From assembly GCF_016755635.1 (NCBI RefSeq), contig NZ_CP051500.1, forward strand, positions 682,001 to 746,000: a DNA stretch of 64,000 bases, in the 5' to 3' direction. The notes beneath the pieces were generated by a model. That model saw nothing but the letters and a program-made list of their open reading frames with translations. It had not been told where the DNA came from and made no database searches. The DNA comes from Helicobacter pylori (GTDB lineage Bacteria > Campylobacterota > Campylobacteria > Campylobacterales > Helicobacteraceae). The position numbers were made by a program, and so were the translations under genes. This document shows, in pieces, positions 38,401 through 45,460 of the stretch. How positions within the stretch are numbered: the stretch's first letter is position 1; each line of letters starts with the position of its first letter.

Positions 38401-40457
38401 TCTTGCTCTTGTGTTTCTTGTTTTATCGTGGTTTGCGCGTTTTCTTGCGTGTCTTGCTCTTGCGCGGTTTGTTCTTGAGCGTTATTTAACTCTACGCTAT
38501 TGTCTGTTATCCCACTCTCTTGTGTGGGATTTAATCCTATGCTATTAGAGATAGCGTTTAAATCAATGGCTTGACTATCTGGCGCGTTGAATGCGTTTAA
38601 GGCTTCATTTGTTGTTTCAATGGATTTTTGAATGCGATTTTCTAAAATCTCTAAGACTTTTTTAGGGCTGATTTTTAATTGGAATTTGTCATAAAAGATT
38701 TTAGTCGTAGGGTCTTTAAGGAGTTGTGCCCCCACAAGGCTATCTTTTAAAGGCTCGTTGTTTTGAATGGCTTCTAAGAGCCTGGATCTAAAGTCAGGCT
38801 CGCTCGCTATAGTGTTGTTTCTAATAGCGTTAAGCAAGCTTTCTAAATGGTTTAAATTTGATAAAAGTCCTCTCTTTTGATCCCTGTTTTGTTCAAGGTT
38901 TCTAAGTCCATTTGGTGCGCTGAGTCCTGCATGATGTAATCGGCTTTGAGCAGGTAATAATACTGATTGATTTGAGCTTCCTTGAGCAATTCCAAATCGC
39001 TCACCCCTTGCGCCCTTTTGATTTGCGCTTCCATTCTGTCTAGGGCTTCTGTCTCCATTTTCGTTTGCTCTATCACTGCTTTTATCAAGCTCATTATTGT
39101 TCTGTGATCTTTGGTTTTCATGGTCTGTGGGAAATAATGAGCCCACCTGTCCATGATCAAAAAGGCGTAAGCGTCCAGTCTGTCCTGGCTGTTCTCTAGA
39201 GAGAGAAAGCCCCAAATCTCTGGAGCTATTTTGTTGATGAGATGGGGATTGCGGTGGCTGTGGTATTCCTCTCTCATTTGGGGGATTATCCCCTTTTTCT
39301 TCGCTTCTTGCTCCATTTTCCATTCGGTTTGCTTGACTTGATGCGCCATTGCCATCCGCTCTTGCTGATACTCTATCTCCTCCAAATACATGTTCATGTA
39401 ATCTATCTCGCTCTCTATGGGGTTTTTCTGAAACTGCCTGTTGGTCGCTAGATCTATAAACTCCTCTTGTTCCTCCCTGCTCTCTAGGCTCAATAAATAG
39501 ATTAGGGTCTTGGTGTGAAAGTTCTTCATCACTCGATCGCTCCATTCCCTCTTGTTGTCCTCCATGTTCGCTTCTGCGGTGAATTTCTTGCGGAATTCCT
39601 GCTCTAGCTCTGCTCGGCTCATCTGCGCGATTCGTTCTTTCTTTTCCATTTGGTTCTCCTAAATTTTGTTGCTCTAATTCTAAATCAGCCAAGCTTAAAT
39701 TTGGATGATTATTATCATTATTTTTAATAATATTGTTAGAAGTATTAGTCTCTATTGTATTTTTAATAGTGTCATTAGTATTCAATTTGGTATTTTCATT
39801 GTTTATTGATTCAAAAGGCAGTTTGTTATAGAGCTTAAAATACTCAGCGCTAGAAATACTAGGGATTATTTCTCTTACCAATTCACCAGCTTTTGTTGTT
39901 TCTACTTCTTGGTAAATGTCTTTAAGATAGTCGTATTCTTTAGCGATTTCATTGCCATTTTCTAAGGTTTTTTGATGCGTTTCATTGTGGTGGATCAATT
40001 GGATTTCTAAACCTTGTTCTTTCAATTCTTCTAAGCTGTTTGTGTGGGTTAGAATTTCAATTTCTTTTGAAAAAAACTCTTTGTTGTTTATAGTGTCAAT
40101 CAGATCGTATCTTTTAGTGATGCGCCTTTCAAACCCTTCCTTATTCGCTTCATAAACACGAGAACTTTCTTTTATCTCACCATTAGCAAAGAACCTAACA
40201 TCTTCTTTACTATTATCCTTATATATTCGTTTTTCAAAGCTTAAATACTTTGCCCATTCAATAGGATTTCTAGAAATCATGCTTGCTGTATTGATCTGAG
40301 TTTTCACGACATAGGGGAGTGGATCTTGTTTTTCATTAACCTTGTCTGATTCTTCAGTAGGGTTGCTTATGGCAATATCACTATTATCTAAGATGCTAAA
40401 TAAATTCGGTTCTTCTCTTAAAGTTTGAAGTTTCTTTTTGCTGGGTTTATATGCCAT
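32442..40457 (-). CDS. giant DNA methylase / SNF2-like helicase (OrfQ, DarB-like)
   Basis: This 2,671-aa protein combines an N6-type methyltransferase and a superfamily 2 helicase. Near residues 850-890 lie FEPSLGTGKFIA (SAM motif) and FVGNPPYGN (catalytic NPPY). The helicase has CLDHQVGAGKTLCAI near 1630, LIVDEAHLFKNL near 1800, FLTGTPIANS, and QMEGRGIRQGN near 2220. Similar proteins (phage P1 DarB, plasmid methylase-helicases) protect incoming DNA from restriction. Residues about 270-535 are low-complexity (G, R, S, Q, N, H) because the same DNA codes for another protein. It ends IIKSRGRR, so it may be sent with the DNA. It is the last large gene before topA. Confidence 0.88.
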   Translation of the reverse strand: MAYKPSKKKLQTLREEPNLFSILDNSDIAISNPTEESDKVNEKQDPLPYVVKTQINTASMISRNPIEWAKYLSFEKRIYKDNSKEDVRFFANGEIKESSRVYEANKEGFERRITKRYDLIDTINNKEFFSKEIEILTHTNSLEELKEQGLEIQLIHHNETHQKTLENGNEIAKEYDYLKDIYQEVETTKAGELVREIIPSISSAEYFKLYNKLPFESINNENTKLNTNDTIKNTIETNTSNNIIKNNDNNHPNLSLADLELEQQNLGEPNGKERTNRADEPSRARAGIPQEIHRRSEHGGQQEGMERSSDEELSHQDPNLFIEPREQGGTRGVYRSSDQQAVSEKPHRERDRLHEHVFGGDRVSARADGNGASSQANRMENGARSEEKGDNPPNERGIPQPPQSPSHQQNSSRDLGLSLSREQPGQTGRLRLFDHGQVGSLFPTDHENQRSQNNNELDKSSDRANENGDRSPRQNGSANQKGARGERFGIAQGSSNQSVLLPAQSRLHHAGLSAPNGLRNLEQNRDQKRGLLSNLNHLESLLNAIRNNTIASEPDFRSRLLEAIQNNEPLKDSLVGAQLLKDPTTKIFYDKFQLKISPKKVLEILENRIQKSIETTNEALNAFNAPDSQAIDLNAISNSIGLNPTQESGITDNSVELNNAQEQTAQEQDTQENAQTTIKQETQEQETPTTPAIPLNPKIDFKPSEEVLIKGAKTRYKANIKAIRLLKELQTKQEILKGDYYATLKEQEILAQFSGWGALESYFKKDQHPEEFEELKALLTKDEFRRAYLSTRDAYYTPKLVIDSIYQALDRLGFNQNNHQKEIFEPSLGTGKFIAHAPSDKNYRFMGTELDPISANISQFLYPNQVIQNTALENHEFYQEYDAFVGNPPYGNHKIYSSNDKELSNESVHNYFLGKAIKELKDDGIGAFVVSSWFMDAKNPKMREHIAQNATFLGAIRLPNSVFKATGAEVTSDIVFFKKGVEKATNQSFTKAMPYYDKIINSLDDETLFALQNNRFDSFIPSDQLKIVNAVASHFGFKQEKLQRWYEKIDTANFGYREQDYKIIKGFMDKVGENNIHLNEQTLNEYFIHHPENILGHLSLEKTRYSFEINGEQIYKYELQALEDESLDLSQALQQAIEKLPKDVYQYHKTTLKTDALIIDANNERYQEVQKLIKNLERGELVKWDNLYFQLEQNNEMGIFLKPTKINSKVQDSRLKAYFKIKDALNDLTSAELNPLSSDLELENKRAKLNLVYDGFVKKFGYLNENKNRKDIKQDLYGAKVLGLEKDFEKEITPRSAKMQNIEPRQAQAKKAQIFFERTLNPKKELIITNAKEALIASINQKGGLDLHFIRDHFTTQSLETTIKELLEQKLIYKDHKDNGDYVLANDYLSGNVKRKLKEVKEAINQGVEGLEANVKDLELIVPKDLKATEIMAHINSPWIPTQYLEEFLIELSANHYEKQYGDKMTDYQLGNLKEDIKVEHLSGAYEVFVRNNELNELYGIRHKDKPHSYKAPFESLLNKVLNNKDLSVKYAQVDPNDPKKEIFITDEEQSNLAKQKAEELKEAFKDWIYKDYARRTHLEQIYNDTFNNLVLKTYDGSRLELEGFNHNIKLRPHQKNAIFRTIQDKAVCLDHQVGAGKTLCAIASCMEQKRMGLVNKTLIAVPNHLTKQWGDEFYKAYPNANVLVVGSKDITEKERELLFNQIANNNYDAVIIAHTHLELLSNPRGIIEELKEEELVNAEKNFERQELAYKNNPRETKKPNERAFKNKLDKIRAKYDAILEKQGSHIDISQMGIDNLIVDEAHLFKNLAFETSMEKIAGLGNQQGSNRARDLLIKTRYLHQNNKKIMFLTGTPIANSLSEMYHLQRYLTPDVLKERDLEFFDDWAKTYGEVVNDFELDTSAQSYKMVNRFSKFSDVQGLSTMYRAFADIVSNDDILKHNPHFVPKVYGDKPINMVVKRSEEVAQFIGVADENGKYNEGSIIDRMQKCEGKKNKKGQDNILSCTTDARKVALDYRLIDPNAKVEKEFSKSYAMAENIYENYLETHATKGTQLGFIGLSTPKTHSQKVSLEAPDSTHGIENKNPLDEAQELLESLSSYDENGNLIAPSKKELENELKEKKAKNVDLDEELAKGCSFDVYSDVLRHLVQMGIPQNEIAFIHDAKTEEQKQDLFKKLNRGEVRVLLGSPAKMGVGTNVQERLVAMHELDCPWRPDELLQMEGRGIRQGNILHQNDPENFRMKIYRYATEKTYDSRMWQIIETKSKGIEQFRNAHKLGLNELEDFTMGSSNASEMKAEATGNPLIIEEVKLRAEIKSEEAKYKAFNKEHYFNEENLKNNSSQWDYLKQELKDLETLQSSVMIPIHTEIKLYDLKNEESKDYELIKVKEVEPLKENASMSEELTHKKLKEQNKQIAEQNKEKLDAIKKQFASNLNDLFFNEERDCKLLEYKGFVVNAYKTKYQVEFSLNPKDNPNIAYSPSNMVYKNDTSQLFSSYNFCGEIKFDGFLKRLDNAITKLPEKIKELENSIKITQENIAKYTRLVEQRPPYPRLEYLQALKWDHKTLIDDLAKMSKDRDYKPVFNPKSQEVLEKMNAEKRASLENESKEMTEIKNSNKEQEIKRDIKSDDEVRQHIEQVIEKEIEKGTENISSSELITTNNIDYYENEEVEIIKSRGRR
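38852..39649 (-). CDS. nested 265-aa protein inside the methylase/helicase gene
   Basis: An ATG at 39649 with AGGAG 7 bases upstream opens a 265-residue frame on the same strand, shifted by one base from the host gene. The protein looks normal: helical, with hydrophobic cores and balanced composition (KTLIYLLSLESREEQEEF, IAPEIWGFLSLENSQDRL, DAYAFLIMDRWAHYF). The host-frame translation of the same bases is an Arg/Gly/Ser/Gln-rich linker with no fold-like pattern. The stretch is also richer in G and C than its surroundings. No family is recognised. I judge it a real overprinted gene. Confidence 0.72.
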   Translation of the reverse strand: MEKKERIAQMSRAELEQEFRKKFTAEANMEDNKREWSDRVMKNFHTKTLIYLLSLESREEQEEFIDLATNRQFQKNPIESEIDYMNMYLEEIEYQQERMAMAHQVKQTEWKMEQEAKKKGIIPQMREEYHSHRNPHLINKIAPEIWGFLSLENSQDRLDAYAFLIMDRWAHYFPQTMKTKDHRTIMSLIKAVIEQTKMETEALDRMEAQIKRAQGVSDLELLKEAQINQYYYLLKADYIMQDSAHQMDLETLNKTGIKREDFYQI

Positions 40458-40476
40458 TTGTTGCTCCTTTTAAAAT

Positions 40477-42738
40477 TTAACTTTGGGTGTCTTGTAGAAC
40501 TTCTTGTTCGCTTTGTTCATCGCTTTGTTGCATTTTCTTAAATAAGGCTCTTTTTTCTTCCATGCTGATTTCACTCAGTGGCTTTTTTAAAATCTCATCA
40601 ATTTCATTGTGATTTTCTTGATCTGTGTTTTCATTCTTGTTTTTTTCTTGTGAAGTAGTGTGGTTTTCATTATCTTTCTCTCTTTCTGTTAGATTTGAAT
40701 TTTCACTCTCTTTTTGTGGTGTAGTGGGGTTATTCTCGTTGGTCTTGCCCTCACTATCCTTGTTTTCTGTGTTTTCCCCCTTATTGCTTGGATCTAAGTT
40801 AGCTTTGTTTTGATTAGGGGTTGTTGCAATTTCTGTAGTGGGTTGCGTAGACTCTTTAAATCTTTTTCTTTCTACTTCTAAATCAATAGGCAAGCTAGCT
40901 CTTTTTAAAAGCTTTTTATCTTTAAACCAATAATTAGCTTTAAGTTTTAAAGGGGTCGCTTTAGCTCCTGTAACAATGACAATAACTTCATCTGATTCTA
41001 TATTCATAATGTCTTGGGCTGTGAGTAAATTTCTACCCTCATGGCTATAAGAAGAACTACCTCCAAAGACTAGCTGACCCTTTTCAGTAGAATAATTTTT
41101 AGATTGTCTAGTGAATTCGCCCACTTCCTTAGAAACAATCTCAGCATCTTCAGCGCTATTCATCTTAAAGACAATGTTATAATGCACCACGCCTTTTAAG
41201 ATTTTCAAATCATCATCGCTATAATATTTTCTAATCATCGCATAATCTTGCGTGATGAATAAGGGAACGACATTATAAGAGCGACAAAGTGCAGGCATTT
41301 CTAACAAGAAAGGCAATTTACCAAATCTAACAAATTCATCTAAAATCATATAAATGCGTTCTTCTTTTTTAGAACTTTCATTAGCTAGTAAGTTTTTAGC
41401 AATACTTTCTAAAATCACTCTAACTAAGGGGGCAAGCGTGTTGATGTCTTTTTGAGCAATCACAATATAAAGACTGATATTGTCTGTTCTTAATTCTTCA
41501 TAATCAAAGCTCATTTTAGAAGTAGCAATTCTTACTTGATTGCTTTTAAAAACAGACACAAAGCGATTGAAAGTAGAAATAATACTTGCAAATTCTTCTT
41601 CAGCACTATTAGCCCACGCTCTTGCATCATTTCTTACAATTTCATCTAACGCCCCTTCACTTCTAGGGGCTGGTTCAGGCTCATTTGGGTCAAAATTTCT
41701 AGGGTCTTTGGGGTCAGCGTATTTTTGCTCTGAAACTTGCAAATACCACAATTTTCTCGCATTCACATTAGGAATTAAAATAGGCTCATTAGTTTGTGGG
41801 TCTAGAATAATTTCGCCTGTCTTTTTGTCGTGCTGATAGAGCTGTTTGTAATAGCGACTTCTTTTATCAATTAAATTGACATAGTCTCTATTTGGACCCA
41901 TAGCCACATCAAAAAAGTTTGTTTCATCTTTGGAACAAACATCATGCAAGGCATAAAAGCTAAACAAATCTTTCGCTTTAGATACCCAATGGTCTTCGCC
42001 CTTTTCTTCGCTAATAAAGACATTATTAGCATTCTCTTGCACAAGTCTTAGGCGTTGGTCAAAGTTCATGGGTTTTACAATCCTTTTATCAAAAGGATTG
42101 AAATAACAAGTATTATCATCACCATAGGGATTAAAGATTAAAATCCTATTGTTTAAGAATTTTTGTCTATATCCAGCAGTTTTATCTCTTAGTTCGCCTT
42201 TAATATCAGTGATAATACAGCTATTAGGCAAAGTCAATAAATTGGGTAAAGCCACGCATGCAGTTTTACCAGCTCCGGGCGGTGCAACAATCATGGCTCC
42301 TAAGGGCTTGTCATAACACACATCTCTAAGTTTTGGAAAACCAAATTTACCTAGAATAAAGCCCTTGTCAAATTGCACCCCTAATCTATGCACTACCTTA
42401 CAAAAGCCCTCTTTACTAAAGACTTTAAAGCACTCTATGTCTTTAACATTAGCCCATCTCGCATAGCCATGCGAAGTTTCTTTAGTCTTTTGAATACTCA
42501 TATAAATCGTAGCTACTAAGGGCATTAAAGACATTATCATAGTGATATAGACTTCAAATTTTAAATCTAAGATACTCGCCCCCTTATAAAGCCCTATAAA
42601 CACGCTTTGAGAAAAGAAATAAGCCTGTCTAAACGACTTTAGGGCATCAAAAACATAATAATTTGCCAAGATAAAAAATAAGGGGATAAGTAAAATGCTA
42701 AAAAGCACGCAAAAAGCTTTCACAAATTGCATTTTCAT
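40477..42738 (-). CDS. virD4: VirD4 coupling protein
   Basis: The 753-aa ATPase links substrates to the T4SS channel at the inner membrane. Two N-terminal transmembrane helices (LLIPLFFILANYYVF and IMSLMPLVATIYMSI) precede the Walker A IVAPPGAGKTACVALPN near residue 150 and the Walker B IYMILDEFVRFGK. The last 130 residues are a disordered N/E/T-rich tail ending in LFKKMQQSDEQSEQ, unlike typical VirD4 and a possible substrate-binding extension. ATG overlaps the MobC-like gene. It should recognise the basic C-terminal tails described elsewhere. Confidence 0.95.
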   Translation of the reverse strand: MKMQFVKAFCVLFSILLIPLFFILANYYVFDALKSFRQAYFFSQSVFIGLYKGASILDLKFEVYITMIMSLMPLVATIYMSIQKTKETSHGYARWANVKDIECFKVFSKEGFCKVVHRLGVQFDKGFILGKFGFPKLRDVCYDKPLGAMIVAPPGAGKTACVALPNLLTLPNSCIITDIKGELRDKTAGYRQKFLNNRILIFNPYGDDNTCYFNPFDKRIVKPMNFDQRLRLVQENANNVFISEEKGEDHWVSKAKDLFSFYALHDVCSKDETNFFDVAMGPNRDYVNLIDKRSRYYKQLYQHDKKTGEIILDPQTNEPILIPNVNARKLWYLQVSEQKYADPKDPRNFDPNEPEPAPRSEGALDEIVRNDARAWANSAEEEFASIISTFNRFVSVFKSNQVRIATSKMSFDYEELRTDNISLYIVIAQKDINTLAPLVRVILESIAKNLLANESSKKEERIYMILDEFVRFGKLPFLLEMPALCRSYNVVPLFITQDYAMIRKYYSDDDLKILKGVVHYNIVFKMNSAEDAEIVSKEVGEFTRQSKNYSTEKGQLVFGGSSSYSHEGRNLLTAQDIMNIESDEVIVIVTGAKATPLKLKANYWFKDKKLLKRASLPIDLEVERKRFKESTQPTTEIATTPNQNKANLDPSNKGENTENKDSEGKTNENNPTTPQKESENSNLTEREKDNENHTTSQEKNKNENTDQENHNEIDEILKKPLSEISMEEKRALFKKMQQSDEQSEQEVLQDTQS

Positions 42739-43253
42739 TCATTATCCTTTTTTGGCTCAGTAGCAGATTGTTTTTCATTAAGAGCATTGAGAATTTTTGA
42801 GATGGTGTTAAGCTCTGTTTCGCTTTTTTGCTCTTTATAGATTTGGAGCAACAATTCCAAAGAGACTTTTTTGCAATCTTCTATGTTTTTATTGAGCGTA
42901 TCCATAGTCTTAAAAAGCTCTTCTAAGAATGCTAAATTCTGCAAATAAAAGGGCTTGTTATACTTAATGGCAATGTTGGTGTTCTTGGCTATTTGGTTAA
43001 TGTTATTACCATTAGCCATGAGTTCTTTATAGACATGTTGGTTAAGACTGATGACTTTAAACAAGCTTTCATAAAAATCCCTTGCTCTTAGTGTTTCTTT
43101 GCTAGGGTCTAGGGCTAATAAAAGGCCTTCTATACACTCAGTAACGCTAATTTTTTTGACTTTTAAATAATTTTCTAAAATGTCCTTACATTCATTTGAA
43201 ATAAAGCAATTGATACGCTTACCCAATTTTCGCTTGTTTTGATACTTTTTCAT
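42735..43253 (-). CDS. MobC-like relaxosome accessory protein
   Basis: The 172-aa protein has a basic ribbon-helix-helix-like start (KRKLGKRINCFISNECKDIL) and then the MobC core ELMANGNNINQIAKNTNIAI, the signature of mobilisation accessory proteins that help open oriT. It lies between virB11 and virD4 and overlaps both by 4 bases. A relaxase usually neighbours MobC; none is seen here. Confidence 0.7.
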   Translation of the reverse strand: MKKYQNKRKLGKRINCFISNECKDILENYLKVKKISVTECIEGLLLALDPSKETLRARDFYESLFKVISLNQHVYKELMANGNNINQIAKNTNIAIKYNKPFYLQNLAFLEELFKTMDTLNKNIEDCKKVSLELLLQIYKEQKSETELNTISKILNALNEKQSATEPKKDNE

Positions 43254-44197
43254 AAGCTACTTTCTAATTCTTTGGTGGGTAAGATTTCTTGAATATATCT
43301 AGTGTTAGTGGCTTTATCAAGCACAATTTGAACGACAATATCTACACTGCTTTCAAAGAATTTTCTTGCTACACTGACATCTAAACCACTTTTATTCATC
43401 TGTAGATTTAAAGCAATCGCCTCTATGACCCCATGCACACTATCTGCATGTAAAGTAGAAACCATTCCTTTATGTCCTGTGTTGCCAAACCTTAAAAAAA
43501 GCAAGGCATTTCGTGTGTCAATCTCGCCTACCATAAGTCTATCAGGACTCATTCTCATTGCCATATTCAAGGCGTTTTCATAGGTAAATTTAGAGCTTTC
43601 AGTTTTATCCACTAACAAGGATTTATGATTTTCAAACGCTCTTAAATCTAATTCTTCGCTATCTTCTACACTCACTATTCGTGTGTGTTTAGGGATAAAG
43701 TCAATCAGAGCGTTTAAAAAACTTGTTTTGCCACTGCCTGTTCCTCCGCTAATGAGTAAGTTTTTACCCTCAATCATCAGCTTTTGTAAATACTCATAGT
43801 CGTATTGACACACACCAGAAAGCTTGAAAGCTTTTAAATCAAACTTTTTCTCGCTAGGCACTCTAATATTCAAACTCAATTCATTATCCGCACTAATAGC
43901 AAAGTGGTTCATGCTCACTCTGTATCTAGAAGTAGGAATGGAAGTATTAAGGGTGGGGTAATTAGCATTAAAGAACAAATCTCTAAAACTCGCTAATTGT
44001 TCCCCAAAACCAAGCATAAAGGCTTTATCTAAATTTTCATCAAAGACTTTTTCTCTAGTTCCATCAAGCTTATAGAGCCAAATTTCTTTTTCTTTATTCA
44101 TAATCAGCTCTGTAATACCGCTATCTAAATAAGGCAAGAGCCTCAAAATAGCGTTTCTTAAAGCCCTATAATCTTTGAGTTTGTTTAAGTCCATCAA
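43250..44197 (-). CDS. virB11: VirB11 traffic ATPase
   Basis: The 315-aa hexameric ATPase powers substrate transfer and pilus assembly. It has Walker A LLISGGTGSGKTSFLNAL near residue 150, the acidic VSVEDSEELDL, and the His box FGNTGHKGMVSTLHADS. Length and motif order are normal. Overlaps the MobC-like gene by 4 bases. Confidence 0.95.
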   Translation of the reverse strand: MMDLNKLKDYRALRNAILRLLPYLDSGITELIMNKEKEIWLYKLDGTREKVFDENLDKAFMLGFGEQLASFRDLFFNANYPTLNTSIPTSRYRVSMNHFAISADNELSLNIRVPSEKKFDLKAFKLSGVCQYDYEYLQKLMIEGKNLLISGGTGSGKTSFLNALIDFIPKHTRIVSVEDSEELDLRAFENHKSLLVDKTESSKFTYENALNMAMRMSPDRLMVGEIDTRNALLFLRFGNTGHKGMVSTLHADSVHGVIEAIALNLQMNKSGLDVSVARKFFESSVDIVVQIVLDKATNTRYIQEILPTKELESSL

Positions 44198-44198
44198 A

Positions 44199-44474
44199 TT
44201 ACTTTCTTTTTAATTCTTCAATCTTTTTACTAAGCGTTTCAATCTTGTTATCCAAGTGCTTAATGCGTCTTTCAAACTCTCTTTGCAAGCTTTCACGCTT
44301 ATTGATAGCCTTGTCTAATTCATCAGTGCGTCGAACAATTAAATTGGCGTTGTTTTTTAATTCCTTAGCTTTTTGAATGTTATTCAATGGCATTTCTGCT
44401 TCCTTTGGTTTTTGGTTTTCATTATTTGAGCTAGTTTCTAACTCGTCTGCTTGTATGTTTTCATCTAACATCAT
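44199..44474 (-). CDS. 91-aa coiled-coil protein of the T4SS operon
   Basis: Acidic N-terminus, then one long heptad-like helix to the end (ERRIKHLDNKIETLSKKIEE). No signal or membrane segment. It sits 1 base before virB11 and 14 bases after the beta-barrel gene. Function unknown; scaffolding is the simplest idea. Confidence 0.6.
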   Translation of the reverse strand: MMLDENIQADELETSSNNENQKPKEAEMPLNNIQKAKELKNNANLIVRRTDELDKAINKRESLQREFERRIKHLDNKIETLSKKIEELKRK

Positions 44475-44488
44475 TGACTCCTTAAAAA

Positions 44489-45460
44489 TTAAAATAAATA
44501 GGCGTAGTTAAACGCTATGTAGCTAGAATTAGTCGCTTTGGTAATAAAATTAGAAAATAAGACTTCGCCCTTAAAATTCCCGTTTTGAGCGACAATTTTG
44601 CTAGGTGTTAGGGATTGATAATTGATTGCCCCTCCAAAGCGATAATTCACTTCAAATTGATGATGATTTAAGTAATAATGAAGTCCAATGGTAGGATAAA
44701 AACCATGATTAAAAATATCTTTAGGCTTATTGGTGATAAACTCACTACGCATGGTTTTTATGGGGTCTATTTTTGCAAAATAATATTGCATACGCCAGCC
44801 AAATCCTACACTTAATCCTAGTGTGTGGCGGTTCTTTTTAATGACATTTAAAAAATCAAACAAATACTTTATATCTAGTCCAAAGTTTAAGGGCGTGTAA
44901 TTAGCGCTAACCTTAGAATTGTAAATGTCTATATTGGTGCTTACAGCACTAGGTGTGCCTCCATATAAATGCGTTGAAAACTTAATCCCATGTCTTTTTG
45001 TAGCTCCAAAGTAATGCTGATAGCCCATTAAAACACCCATATTAAAATTAGCGTTACTAGAAGTGTGGCTATAAGTGATTAAATCATCTGTAGCATTAGA
45101 GATAAGGCTTAGATTTTGAGTGAATTTTGTGCCTGTAATAGCAATTTCTGAGCCTAAGAAAAAGCCATTTTTAGTTTGCATAGCTTTGAAATGTTTTTGA
45201 GATTTCTTTTTTTCTTTAAATTCTCTTTTAACCTGACTTTGCAACAACTCAGCGCTCTTTAAGGGGGCTTTCTCTTGAATAATATTGTGTGGGGCACTCT
45301 TTTGTTCTAGCTTGTGTTCTAGTTTTTGCTCTTGTAAAATGTCTTCTTCTTTCTCACTAGGCATAATGGCTAAAAAATCGCTATTATCCACAAAGCTTTC
45401 ATTCGCATTCAAGCAACTAAGACTAGCTAAAAACAAGGCTTTCTTTAAATGTAAATCCAT
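44489..45460 (-). CDS. ICE-encoded outer-membrane beta-barrel protein
   Basis: The 323-aa protein has a signal peptide (KKALFLASLSCLNA), a charged linker of about 100 residues, and a barrel starting KNGFFLGSEIAITG and ending SSYIAFNYAYLF, with terminal Phe like H. pylori outer-membrane proteins. Barrel strands such as NFNMGVLMGYQHYFGA resemble the chromosomal Hop/Hof families. It lies between virB11 and the collagen-like gene. It could anchor the pilus or the surface protein, or act in adhesion or exclusion. Confidence 0.75.
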   Translation of the reverse strand: MDLHLKKALFLASLSCLNANESFVDNSDFLAIMPSEKEEDILQEQKLEHKLEQKSAPHNIIQEKAPLKSAELLQSQVKREFKEKKKSQKHFKAMQTKNGFFLGSEIAITGTKFTQNLSLISNATDDLITYSHTSSNANFNMGVLMGYQHYFGATKRHGIKFSTHLYGGTPSAVSTNIDIYNSKVSANYTPLNFGLDIKYLFDFLNVIKKNRHTLGLSVGFGWRMQYYFAKIDPIKTMRSEFITNKPKDIFNHGFYPTIGLHYYLNHHQFEVNYRFGGAINYQSLTPSKIVAQNGNFKGEVLFSNFITKATNSSYIAFNYAYLF

